A stretch of DNA of 64,000 bases from Mucilaginibacter sp. SG564 (GTDB taxonomy: Bacteria > Bacteroidota > Bacteroidia > Sphingobacteriales > Sphingobacteriaceae), in NCBI RefSeq assembly GCF_013149275.1, contig NZ_JABGNA010000006.1, positions 414,398 through 478,397 of the forward strand, read 5' to 3'. The notes beneath the pieces are model-generated. The model was not told the DNA's origin. It did not search any database and worked only from the letters and a program-made list of their open reading frames with translations. The translations under genes and the position numbers were made by a program. Shown here one piece after another: positions 10,079 through 17,133 of the stretch (the first letter of the stretch is position 1; every line of letters starts with the position of its first letter).

Positions 10079-11605
10079 ATGAAAAATAAGCTTCGCCTTT
10101 TTTTATTACTGTCGATAATCTTAATTGTCGGTTTGCTTAACGTAGCCAAGGCACAAGACACCGTTGTCACGAAAAACTATCACGGTAAGCTCGATTCCAT
10201 AAACTCAGCTATACTAAAGCAAAAAAGGTTGATACAGGTGTTCACTCCGCCTGGTTATAAACCCGGGAGCACCGATAAATATAATGCGTTGTACGTGCTT
10301 GATGGCGGTAACTGGAATACAGGGTTGATCATCGATCTTCAGCACCTTTTAGAGGGGGATGGATATATGCCACCAACTATCATCGTCAGTGTTTTGGGTA
10401 TCGATCGTAATAAGGATCTTACCCCAACGCATACAGACGATTTGAAAACATCTGGCGGGGCCGATAAATTCCTGAGCTTTATTAAGAATGAGCTGATTCC
10501 TTATGTTGAAAAAACCTATCCTTCTGATGGCGATAACACATTGTGGGGGCATTCATTTGGGGGGGTGTTTGTAATGTACGCGTTGTTAAATGAACCAAGA
10601 GTTTTTAAATCATATATCGCGGTAGATCCCAGTTTTTGGTGGGATAAAAGTTATCTCCCCAAAATCGCTGGCGATAAATTACCTGCGCTGACCGATTTAA
10701 ATGCAAGCCTGTTTATAAGCGGGCGCGAAGGCCAGGGTGTTAAGGAGATGAAAATAGATACGATGGATGCTATCCTGAAAAAATTAGCTCCAGCAGGCCT
10801 GGTTTGGAAGAGTGTTGCCTATTCTGATGAAACACATGGTTCGGTACGCTTAAAAAGCACTTACGATGGTCTAAAATTTACCTATTCAGGTTTTAACAGG
10901 AATATTGAATTTCATCCCATGAATGGCATTGTTTTAAAAGACAAACCAATTAAAATACGGTATTTTAATGATACCACCAAGGTATATTATACCCTTGATG
11001 GAACCGAGCCAACAATTTCGTCGGCAAAAATGCGGTCCGAGATTACGCTGACCGGCGCTGTCAGGGTCACCAATAAGTATTTTGCTTCCCGGAGCCGTTA
11101 TAATAAAGTTACCACGGGCGATTTTATAATCGGGAAAACTTTGCGCCTGGCTCCGCAGCAAAAAGATTTAAAGCCAGGTGGTTTTGATTACGCTTATTAT
11201 GAGGGGAAATGGGATAGCCTACCCGATTTTAAAAAACTAACACCAATACAAACCGGGAGCACCAAAACACTTGATATCAATAAACTGCCCCGGCAAGATA
11301 ATTTCGCCCTACTTATTAGCGGACAACTGGAAACAAAAGAGGATGGCTATTACTTTTTCTTGCTGGATGCCGACCCAGGTTCAAAATTATATCTGGGCAA
11401 CAAGCTATTGATACAAAGTGATAGTATACACACGCAGCGAAAATCATTTATATTGCCATTAGCCAAAGGATTTTATCCCTTCAGGTTTGAGTACATCCAC
11501 AAACAGGGCGACCGAAAGCTATTTCTGAGGTACATGACGCCCGCTATCATGGATGCCAAAAAGCCTGTAATGATTCCCTTTGAGCTACAATACGGACATA
11601 ACTAA
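10079..11605 (+). CDS. Secreted esterase with chitobiase-like and PA14-like C-terminal domains
   Basis: 508 residues. Residues 1-25 form a signal peptide ending in AKAQ. Residues about 35-270 match the putative esterase family (Fes/esterase D-like alpha/beta hydrolase): GHSFGG with nucleophile Ser159, and ETHGS near 250 supplying the likely catalytic His. A module with YYTLDGTEPT (about 308-317) resembles chitobiase/hexosaminidase C-terminal beta-sandwiches. The last about 150 residues (DGYYFFLLDADPGSKLYLG and following) look like a PA14 carbohydrate-binding domain. This suggests a periplasmic or secreted esterase acting on a glycan- or siderophore-linked ester; substrate unknown. It follows the permease array by 11 bases. 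Confidence 0.85.
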   Translation: MKNKLRLFLLLSIILIVGLLNVAKAQDTVVTKNYHGKLDSINSAILKQKRLIQVFTPPGYKPGSTDKYNALYVLDGGNWNTGLIIDLQHLLEGDGYMPPTIIVSVLGIDRNKDLTPTHTDDLKTSGGADKFLSFIKNELIPYVEKTYPSDGDNTLWGHSFGGVFVMYALLNEPRVFKSYIAVDPSFWWDKSYLPKIAGDKLPALTDLNASLFISGREGQGVKEMKIDTMDAILKKLAPAGLVWKSVAYSDETHGSVRLKSTYDGLKFTYSGFNRNIEFHPMNGIVLKDKPIKIRYFNDTTKVYYTLDGTEPTISSAKMRSEITLTGAVRVTNKYFASRSRYNKVTTGDFIIGKTLRLAPQQKDLKPGGFDYAYYEGKWDSLPDFKKLTPIQTGSTKTLDINKLPRQDNFALLISGQLETKEDGYYFFLLDADPGSKLYLGNKLLIQSDSIHTQRKSFILPLAKGFYPFRFEYIHKQGDRKLFLRYMTPAIMDAKKPVMIPFELQYGHN

Positions 11606-11637
11606 ATGTCTCGGATATGGCGCGGAATATGCCCGAC

Positions 11638-11675
11638 AAAAAAATCCGATATCACTCGATGTCGGATTTTTTATT
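11638..11675 (+). terminator. Rho-independent terminator after the esterase
   Basis: AAAAATCCGA and TCGGATTTTT form a perfect stem around a 12-base loop with flanking A and T runs. It lies between convergent genes and could serve both directions. Confidence 0.8.
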
Positions 11676-11687
11676 TATTGACCAACT

Positions 11688-11720
11688 GGCTTTCAGCTTT
11701 TTGCTTTAAGCCTTCGGCCT
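11688..11720. repeat. GGCTTT/AAGCC word repeat
   Basis: GGCTTTCAGCTTTTTGCTTT then AAGCCTTCGGCC. This is the word family of the 2691-2786 spacer, here as a short block just downstream of the bacilliredoxin gene. Confidence 0.5.
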
Positions 11721-11722
11721 AA

Positions 11723-12133
11723 TTAGCAATATTCTTCAAACGCGCCAATCAGATTATCAGCGATCATTTGAGCCGGACGGCCTTCAATTTGGTGACGCTC
11801 GATGATATGTACCAGTTTGCCATCTTTAAACAAAGCCATCGCTGGTGATGATGGAGGATATGGCAACATATAGTTACGGGCAGCATCAACAGCTTCTTTT
11901 TCCATACCTGCAAAAACAGTTACCAATTTATCAGGGTGTTTTTCATTTGCTGCCGCTATTCTTGCTGCAGGGCGCGCGTTAGCCGCTGCACAACCACAAA
12001 CCGAATTTACCATTACAAATACAGTGCCTTCGCTTTCAATAGCATGCTTTACAGCATCGGCATCCTTAAGCTCCTCAAAGCCAACTCTTGTCAAATCTTC
12101 CCGCATTGGGGCAACTAAATATTCCGGATACAT
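11723..12133 (-). CDS. BrxA/BrxB family bacilliredoxin
   Basis: 136 residues, full family length. The signature VCGCAAANARPA carries the CGC active site (Cys46, Cys48), followed by VFAGMEKEAVDAAR and YPPSSPAMALFKDG. Bacilliredoxins remove bacillithiol from mixed disulfides in low-G+C Gram-positives, and homologs are common in Bacteroidota. It is thioredoxin-like and cytosolic. The N-terminal MYPEYLVAPMREDLT is the conserved family start. A -7 box lies 34 bases upstream. The C-terminal residue is also a cysteine (Cys136). Confidence 0.93.
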   Translation of the reverse strand: MYPEYLVAPMREDLTRVGFEELKDADAVKHAIESEGTVFVMVNSVCGCAAANARPAARIAAANEKHPDKLVTVFAGMEKEAVDAARNYMLPYPPSSPAMALFKDGKLVHIIERHQIEGRPAQMIADNLIGAFEEYC

Positions 12134-12167
12134 AATGTTTTTTGTTAATACTAAAATTTACTTCAAA

Positions 12168-12175
12168 CAAAAATA
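12168..12175 (-). promoter_or_regulatory. -7 box TATTTTTG for the bacilliredoxin gene
   Basis: On the minus strand this reads TATTTTTG, matching the Bacteroidota consensus TAnnTTTG, 34 bases before the start codon. No clear -33 TTG is seen. Confidence 0.45.
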
Positions 12176-12336
12176 ATAAATGATTATCAGCTTGTATGTA
12201 AAAAACACAATAATAACACTTTGCTGACGATGGAGCTCGCTAAAACCTCAACAGCTAATTGCTTATTAGTTATTGTTTTATTGAAAACAGGGGTTGATTT
12301 ATAAATTGTAATAAGTATATTGCGCACCCCTAAGTA

Positions 12337-13209
12337 ATGAATTGGATGAATAAAAAACCTTCTGAAATTAGCACGGTTGTTATCATTAGCAAGAACCAGC
12401 AGCATACTAAATCGGTACAAATAAAAACCAAGCATTTAAACAGAATACGGCACTATATATATAGTACACTGGGTGTTGTGTTGGCGTTGGTAGGTTTGGT
12501 GATTTATTTAAGAGCGCAAAATTCCAGGCAGGAACAAGAAAAGCAACAGTTACTTGCACAGATAGTAAAATTGAAAGGAGCCGTTCCGGTGGTATCTGTT
12601 CAGGGTAAAGAAGGCAGCGCCCAATCATACATTCAGGCTATTGAGGGAAAGTTAAAAACTATTAACAATTATTTAAAACGCCGGGGCCTAAAAGGCTTTG
12701 CAACCAATGGTGTTGGCGGTGATAATGATGCCGAGGGAAAAAAATTAAGCGATAAGGAAGTGTATTCCTTATATAACGATTATCTGAACCGTTTGGTAGG
12801 TACCATAGCGTTTACACCAATGGGATATCCGCGTATCAGCTCCTTTACTTCATTTTTTGGCTACCGTAATGATCCCTTTGATGATGGCCATGCCGAGTTT
12901 CATCCGGGCATCGATTTTAAAGGCCACAAAGGTGATGAGGTAAAATGCACAGCCAGCGGCAAAGTGGTTTTTGCAGGTTGGAGCGGTGGCTATGGCAATT
13001 GCATCCGCATAGCGCATATCAATAACCTGGAGACCGTGTACGGTCACCTGTCAAAGATCAAAGTAAAAGTAGGCCAGGAAGTAAGTGTTGGGGACGAAAT
13101 AGGCCTCGTGGGTTCAACCGGTCATTCCACCGGTGCGCACCTGCATTATGAGGTACGTAAAAATGGCAAACCTATCAATCCGGTTAACTTTTTAACACTC
13201 AATAAATAA
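12337..13209 (+). CDS. M23 family zinc peptidase (membrane-anchored, LytM domain)
   Basis: 290 residues. One transmembrane helix at about 40-58 (STLGVVLALVGLVIYL) is followed by a short coiled-coil (QEQEKQQLLAQIVKLKG), a linker, and a C-terminal LytM/M23 domain. Zinc ligands are visible: HPGID (His189, Asp193) and HLHYE (His268, His270). It is predicted to face the periplasm and cleave peptidoglycan cross-links. The bactofilin gene follows after 89 bases, a pairing that recurs in many bacteria where bactofilin positions an M23 hydrolase. An alternative start at 12346 (MNKKPSE) is equally plausible. Confidence 0.92.
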   Translation: MNWMNKKPSEISTVVIISKNQQHTKSVQIKTKHLNRIRHYIYSTLGVVLALVGLVIYLRAQNSRQEQEKQQLLAQIVKLKGAVPVVSVQGKEGSAQSYIQAIEGKLKTINNYLKRRGLKGFATNGVGGDNDAEGKKLSDKEVYSLYNDYLNRLVGTIAFTPMGYPRISSFTSFFGYRNDPFDDGHAEFHPGIDFKGHKGDEVKCTASGKVVFAGWSGGYGNCIRIAHINNLETVYGHLSKIKVKVGQEVSVGDEIGLVGSTGHSTGAHLHYEVRKNGKPINPVNFLTLNK

Positions 13210-13286
13210 ATTGGTAAGTGGTGAATAGAGAGTAGTGAATGGTTTTCTTAACTACTCACTATTCACCACTCGCTACTCACCAATTC
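13210..13286. repeat. Quasi-palindrome, GTGAATAGTGAGTAGTG word family
   Basis: Left arm 13210-13243 iterates GGTGAATAGAGAGTAGTGAA. Right arm 13251-13286 iterates the reverse complement (ACTACTCACTATTCACCACT). The arms pair imperfectly around an 8-base loop and sit between the M23 and bactofilin genes. Confidence 0.8.
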
Positions 13287-13298
13287 ATACAACACCAA

Positions 13299-13679
13299 AT
13301 GGCTATTTTCGGAAAAAAAGATAAAGTTGCGCTTGATCTTCAGGCTATCTCCACGCTGATTGGTGATGGCGGCATTTTAGATGGTAACCTTAAAGCTCCG
13401 GCTTTTGTTCGTATCGATGGACAAGTAAACGGCGATGTAACCATTGATGAGGGCCTGATACTGGGCGAAAAAGGATTGATCACCGGGAACATCCATACCA
13501 AAGAAATAGTAGTTTACGGAACTGTTAAGGGCGATATTCAAACGGAATCGCTCGAAATAAAAGCCACCGGCAAAATTACCGGCGAAATAACTACACAAAC
13601 GCTGCTGGTTGAAACCGGAGGAGTGTACAACGGCAAGCTCACCATGCAACAAGGCGATAAAAAGCTTTTGGGAGCGTAA
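13299..13679 (+). CDS. Bactofilin (polymer-forming cytoskeletal protein)
   Basis: 126 residues from the ATG at 13299. An in-frame ATG at 13239 would read through the upstream palindrome and is rejected. MAIFGKKDKVALDLQAISTLIGDG leads into regular 6-7-residue beta-helix rungs (G.L.G.....G.VNGDVTIDEG, GLITGNIHTKEIVVYGTVKGDI) typical of bactofilins (DUF583). Short disordered tails flank the core. It forms filaments that scaffold cell-wall enzymes, probably the M23 peptidase just upstream. Confidence 0.92.
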   Translation: MAIFGKKDKVALDLQAISTLIGDGGILDGNLKAPAFVRIDGQVNGDVTIDEGLILGEKGLITGNIHTKEIVVYGTVKGDIQTESLEIKATGKITGEITTQTLLVETGGVYNGKLTMQQGDKKLLGA

Positions 13680-13682
13680 TAG

Positions 13683-13755
13683 GTTGTACGTGATACGTTA
13701 TATGTTATCATGCTTAACCCAAACGTATTACGTACAACGTCCACGTATAACGTAA
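13683..13755. repeat. Quasi-palindrome, TACGTGATACGTTATA word family
   Basis: Left arm TTGTACGTGATACGTTATAT; right arm 13721-13755 AACGTATTACGTACAACGTC then ACGTATAACGT. Degenerate TACGT/ACGTA words make each arm partly self-complementary. It lies between the bactofilin and ahcY genes. Confidence 0.75.
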
Positions 13756-13820
13756 AATTATCCTATGGCAACTAATTAAGCCGGCCAGGCGCTTCATTTC
13801 ATTTTGATGTTTTTATGGTT

Positions 13821-13828
13821 TATTTTTG
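13821..13828 (+). promoter_or_regulatory. -7 box TATTTTTG for ahcY
   Basis: A perfect TAnnTTTG match, 24 bases before the ATG at 13853. A TTTG at 13803-13806 is closer than the usual 19-21-base spacing, so the -33 element is uncertain. Confidence 0.55.
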
Positions 13829-13852
13829 TACCTCATAAAAACCCGAAATGTT

Positions 13853-15169
13853 ATGTCATCAGTAGAAACTGCATTCGTTAAATACAAAGTAAAAGACCTT
13901 TCACTGGCCGATTGGGGCCGCAAAGAAATTGAGCTGGCCGAAGCTGAAATGCCTGGCCTGATGGCTCTGCGTAAAGAATACGGCCCGTCACAACCTTTAA
14001 AAGGTGCGCGTATTGCAGGCTGTTTGCACATGACCATCCAAACCGCTGTTTTAATTGAAACCTTAGTTGCCCTTGGCGCCGACGTTACCTGGTCGTCATG
14101 TAACATATTCTCCACCCAGGATCATGCCGCTGCCGCTATCGCTGCTGCCGGTATCTCTGTTTATGCCTGGAAAGGTATGAATGCCGAAGAGTTTGACTGG
14201 TGTATTGAGCAAACCCTGTATTTTGGCGAAGACCGCAAACCATTGAACATGATATTGGATGATGGCGGCGATTTAACCAACATGGTACTGGATAAATATC
14301 CTGAGCTGATTGCTGAGATCAGAGGTCTTTCAGAAGAAACCACTACCGGTGTACACCGTTTATATGAGCGTATGAAAAACGGCACCTTGCCAATGCCTGC
14401 TATCAACGTGAACGATTCGGTTACCAAATCAAAATTTGATAACAAATACGGCTGCCGCGAATCATTGGTTGACGCTATCCGCCGTGCTACTGATGTGATG
14501 ATGGCTGGTAAAGTAGCTGTTGTTTGCGGTTATGGCGACGTAGGTAAAGGCTCTGCCGATTCATTACGCAATTCAGGTGTGCGTGTTATTGTAACCGAAA
14601 TTGACCCTATCTGTGCTTTACAGGCTGCTATGGAAGGTTTTGAAGTGAAAAAATTGTCAACCGCTATTGCCGAGGCTGATATTGTGGTTACCTGTACCGG
14701 TAACAAGAACATCGTTCGTGAGCAACATTTTCGTGCATTGAAAGATAAAGCTATTGTTTGTAACATTGGTCACTTTGACAACGAGATCGATATGGCCTGG
14801 TTAAACAGCGCTTACGGCAATACCAAAATTGAAATTAAACCACAGGTTGATAAATATACCATCAACGGTAAAGATGTGATCATCCTGGCCGAAGGCAGAT
14901 TAGTGAACCTGGGTTGTGCAACCGGTCACCCAAGCTTTGTAATGAGTAACTCGTTCACCAACCAAACCTTAGCTCAATTAGAGCTTTGGACAAATGGTGC
15001 CGCTTACGAAAACAAAGTATACACCCTGCCAAAACACCTGGACGAAAAAGTTGCCCGCTTACACCTGGCTAAAATTGGAGTGGAGCTGGAAGTACTTGAT
15101 CAGGATCAGGCCGAGTACATTGGTGTAACTGTTGAAGGTCCGTTTAAACCGGAGTACTACCGTTATTAA
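13853..15169 (+). CDS. ahcY: Adenosylhomocysteinase
   Basis: 438 residues from MSSVETAFVKYKVKDLSLA. An upstream in-frame ATG at 13826 overlaps the -7 box and is rejected. It reversibly hydrolyses S-adenosyl-L-homocysteine to adenosine and homocysteine, recycling the product of methyltransferases. Visible signatures are CLHMTIQTAVLIETL, the NAD-binding loop VVCGYGDVGKGSADSLR, CTGNKNI, and the C-terminal GPFKPEYYRY that closes the active site. Length matches the family. Cytosolic homotetramer by family knowledge. Confidence 0.98.
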   Translation: MSSVETAFVKYKVKDLSLADWGRKEIELAEAEMPGLMALRKEYGPSQPLKGARIAGCLHMTIQTAVLIETLVALGADVTWSSCNIFSTQDHAAAAIAAAGISVYAWKGMNAEEFDWCIEQTLYFGEDRKPLNMILDDGGDLTNMVLDKYPELIAEIRGLSEETTTGVHRLYERMKNGTLPMPAINVNDSVTKSKFDNKYGCRESLVDAIRRATDVMMAGKVAVVCGYGDVGKGSADSLRNSGVRVIVTEIDPICALQAAMEGFEVKKLSTAIAEADIVVTCTGNKNIVREQHFRALKDKAIVCNIGHFDNEIDMAWLNSAYGNTKIEIKPQVDKYTINGKDVIILAEGRLVNLGCATGHPSFVMSNSFTNQTLAQLELWTNGAAYENKVYTLPKHLDEKVARLHLAKIGVELEVLDQDQAEYIGVTVEGPFKPEYYRY

Positions 15170-15193
15170 GTCAAAAGTTAAAATTCAAAAGTC

Positions 15194-15228
15194 AAAAAGG
15201 GCATGGTTTTAGGATCATGCCTTTTTTG
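15194..15228 (+). terminator. Rho-independent terminator of ahcY
   Basis: AAAAAGGGCATG and CATGCCTTTTTT pair around a 10-base loop, with a T run. It is preceded at 15170-15193 by a short AAAAGTTAAAATTCAAAAGT word repeat. Confidence 0.88.
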
Positions 15229-15235
15229 TTTACCT

Positions 15236-15243
15236 TAACTTTA
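15236..15243 (+). promoter_or_regulatory. -7-like box TAACTTTA, 3 bases before the start
   Basis: Matches TAnnTTTG except the last base. Spacing puts the predicted transcript start at or near the ATG at 15247. No -33 TTG is visible. Confidence 0.35.
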
Positions 15244-15246
15244 AAT

Positions 15247-15507
15247 ATGCTGCTCATAGCTATCACGATGTTGATAATTTGTTTGCTCTTGGCCAGATTT
15301 GCCCATAAGGGGAAATGGCTTTGGCGGTTTTGTTTAATAAACGTAATCGTAATGGTTGTTTATAACTTGATCGGGTGGACATGCATGGGTGCCGGAGGGC
15401 AAGGCTTCATGTTAATATTAATAACCATATTACACATTTTGCTATTATTTATTGTAGTTGTGATAGGTGCAATCAGCCAATCGGTAAAGGAACAAACGCG
15501 TAATTGA
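15247..15507 (+). CDS. Small hydrophobic membrane protein, unknown function
   Basis: 86 residues from MLLIAITMLIICLLLARFAH. The longer in-frame ATG at 15217 lies inside the ahcY terminator and is rejected. Three hydrophobic segments are visible, at about 1-18, 28-42 and 52-75, with Gly-rich CMGAGGQG between the second and third. No family is recognised. It is flanked by a terminator and has a -7-like box, which supports a real small gene, but without homology I cannot exclude a chance ORF. Confidence 0.55.
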   Translation: MLLIAITMLIICLLLARFAHKGKWLWRFCLINVIVMVVYNLIGWTCMGAGGQGFMLILITILHILLLFIVVVIGAISQSVKEQTRN

Positions 15508-15525
15508 ATTAGCACGGCCCGATTT

Positions 15526-15834
15526 TTACTTTTCTATTTTCCTCAAAATCCTACTGTCGATATAAAATGTTCCGAAGGGGATAATGCAGGCAATGAGCAC
15601 TTTCCAGGTGGTTGTTTTAAACTTCCATTGCTGCTCAACGCCAACACTTAGGGTGTTAAATACAAAAAGCAAAAATAAAGCGCCATGTATAGGGCCCATA
15701 GCCTTCACTAGGGAAGGATCATGTCCAAAATACTTTAAGGGCACAGCTATAAAAATAAGGATGAGCAGTGATATGCCTTCCATAAAAGCAATGATACGTA
15801 GGCGGCCGGTGTTTGATTGGAGTAAGTTTTTCAT
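15526..15834 (-). CDS. DUF3817 family integral membrane protein
   Basis: 102 residues with three transmembrane helices. RLRIIAFMEGISLLILIF, PLKYF and MGPIHGALFLLFVF are hallmarks of DUF3817 (YdzA-like) proteins, whose function is unknown. The gene lies 9 bases downstream of the 153-residue membrane gene on the same strand, so the two probably form one transcript preceded by a TetR-type operator at 16319-16342. Confidence 0.85.
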   Translation of the reverse strand: MKNLLQSNTGRLRIIAFMEGISLLILIFIAVPLKYFGHDPSLVKAMGPIHGALFLLFVFNTLSVGVEQQWKFKTTTWKVLIACIIPFGTFYIDSRILRKIEK

Positions 15835-15843
15835 ACGGAATAA

Positions 15844-16305
15844 TTAAAATGATCTTAAATACGGACGGAGGGCAAGCGGTGAAAATGGCCAGGGAATAGC
15901 CATGAAAATAAGGAGCAGGGCTATGCTGAAACTAATAAGCATTATCCTGAACTTTTCATGGGCAAATAAAACCCGTTTAGCTTTGGCCGAGCCAATGGTG
16001 ACCACAACAATGGCAGTTAGCATTAAGCTGATATGAATGATGCCAAAGAAAACCGGTTCTGTGATGCGGCCACCACTGCCCGGTGCCCTGAATAAGGCTT
16101 TAACCGTATCGCTCTGGGTATATAAAACAATACCTAACAATAGTTGAATGTGGGCTATGGTGGCTGTCCAGTGCCTTACCAGATCATCTGTTTTGGTAAA
16201 CGGACTGTGTTTAAAATATCCACGGTACGATCTGTAAATGGCGTATAATAAACTGCCCAAAACAAGCCAACGGAATAAGGAATGGAAAAAAAGGAGTGTA
16301 TTCAT
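15844..16305 (-). CDS. Four-helix membrane protein, unknown function
   Basis: 153 residues beginning MNTLLFFHSLFRWLVLGSLL. Four hydrophobic helices lie at about 8-25, 45-63, 86-107 and 120-140, with conserved-looking His residues (H8, H45, H52, H91). Similar Bacteroidota proteins are sometimes labelled cytochrome b-like, but heme binding is not shown. A perfect 24-bp palindrome lies 13 bases upstream of the start, matching sites at the adjacent tetR promoter, so this gene and its DUF3817 partner are the likely regulated operon. Confidence 0.75.
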   Translation of the reverse strand: MNTLLFFHSLFRWLVLGSLLYAIYRSYRGYFKHSPFTKTDDLVRHWTATIAHIQLLLGIVLYTQSDTVKALFRAPGSGGRITEPVFFGIIHISLMLTAIVVVTIGSAKAKRVLFAHEKFRIMLISFSIALLLIFMAIPWPFSPLALRPYLRSF

Positions 16306-16318
16306 AAGGAGATAAACT

Positions 16319-16342
16319 AAAACATACTAAATGGTATGTTTT
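16319..16342. promoter_or_regulatory. Candidate TetR operator O1 (perfect palindrome)
   Basis: AAAACATAC - TAAATG - GTATGTTTT: perfect 9-bp arms around 6 bases, directly upstream of the membrane-protein operon and downstream of tetR. The same half-site recurs at 16944-16967 and 16971-16994. Confidence 0.82.
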
Positions 16343-16355
16343 GAGATAAAAATTT

Positions 16356-16943
16356 TTACTGTAGTTGATTTAAGTATTTTTTTAGTTCATGGAGATAGGA
16401 ATGATAACACGCGGTGCCTAAGAGCTTGCCTATGTTGCGTACCCCGCCGTAGCCCGCGGTTATAAAACAAGCTACCTGTTCGGCATTTACATCTGGTTTA
16501 ATACTACCTGTATTCTTGCCATTGTTAACATTGGTTATAATTGCTTTTTGCCATTGTAATATGAGCTTTGATAAGGCCTGTTTAAAAGCCTCATTTAAGG
16601 GAGCCATTTCCTCAATCAGGTTTACCGCCGGGCAGCCATATTTGACCTGAAAAAAAGGTGATTTTAAAAGCAGATTATGCATCATTAAATAAAGCTCCTC
16701 AACAGGATTGGTCGAGTTGTTAAGCGGAGTTACCAAAACGTCGTACATCCCGGGGTACATGATCTCCTGAATCATAGCCAGGCCCATTTCTTCTTTATTT
16801 TTAAAATGGTAAAAGAAAGCCCCCTTGGTAACCGGGCTATCAACAAGTATATCATCAATACTGGTAGCCTGATAGCCCTTTTGGTATATCAGGCTAAATG
16901 CTCTTCGCAATATACCTGATCGGGTGTTTTCTGCTTTAGTCAT
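16356..16943 (-). CDS. TetR/AcrR family transcriptional repressor
   Basis: 195 residues from MTKAENTRSGILRRAFSLIY. A start at 16973 adds 10 residues but would place operator O2 inside the gene, so 16943 is preferred. The N-terminal helix-turn-helix reads GYQATSIDDILVDSPVTKGAFFYHFKNKEEMG, the classic TetR DNA-binding domain. The ligand domain carries YGCPAVNLIEEMAP, common in TetR_C proteins of the YxaF/LmrA-like group. Operators O2 and O3 lie at its own promoter, and O1 lies before the downstream membrane operon, implying autoregulation plus control of that operon. Inducer unknown. Confidence 0.93.
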   Translation of the reverse strand: MTKAENTRSGILRRAFSLIYQKGYQATSIDDILVDSPVTKGAFFYHFKNKEEMGLAMIQEIMYPGMYDVLVTPLNNSTNPVEELYLMMHNLLLKSPFFQVKYGCPAVNLIEEMAPLNEAFKQALSKLILQWQKAIITNVNNGKNTGSIKPDVNAEQVACFITAGYGGVRNIGKLLGTACYHSYLHELKKYLNQLQ

Positions 16944-16967
16944 AAAAGATACTACTTGGTATGTTTT
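16944..16967. promoter_or_regulatory. Candidate TetR operator O2
   Basis: AAAAGATAC - TACTTG - GTATGTTTT: same 9-6-9 layout as O1 with one arm mismatch. It abuts the tetR start codon. Confidence 0.75.
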
Positions 16968-16970
16968 ACG

Positions 16971-16994
16971 CAAACATACTAAGTAGTACGAAAA
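16971..16994. promoter_or_regulatory. Candidate TetR operator O3 (degenerate)
   Basis: CAAACATAC - TAAGTA - GTACGAAAA: the left half-site is 8/9 identical to O1; the right half is weak. It lies 3 bases from O2. Confidence 0.5.
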
Positions 16995-17121
16995 TTACAA
17001 GGGCGATTTTTATTCAGGACATTTAAATGACTTTAGCCAGTGTAAAACCTATACAAACGTCAGTCGTCAAAACCCTGATCCCATTGGTCAAAACGTGATG
17101 TTACTTTCGGGAATCACTGCT

Positions 17122-17129
17122 TATCTTTA
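17122..17129 (+). promoter_or_regulatory. -7-like box TATCTTTA, 4 bases before the start
   Basis: The spacing to the ATG at 17134 would give a leaderless transcript. The same octamer is found before several other genes of the window. Confidence 0.4.
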
Positions 17130-17133
17130 ATCT

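Noticed and set aside
15844..16305. Calling the four-helix protein cytochrome b
   Set aside because: Histidines are present but no paired heme-ligand pattern across helices can be shown.
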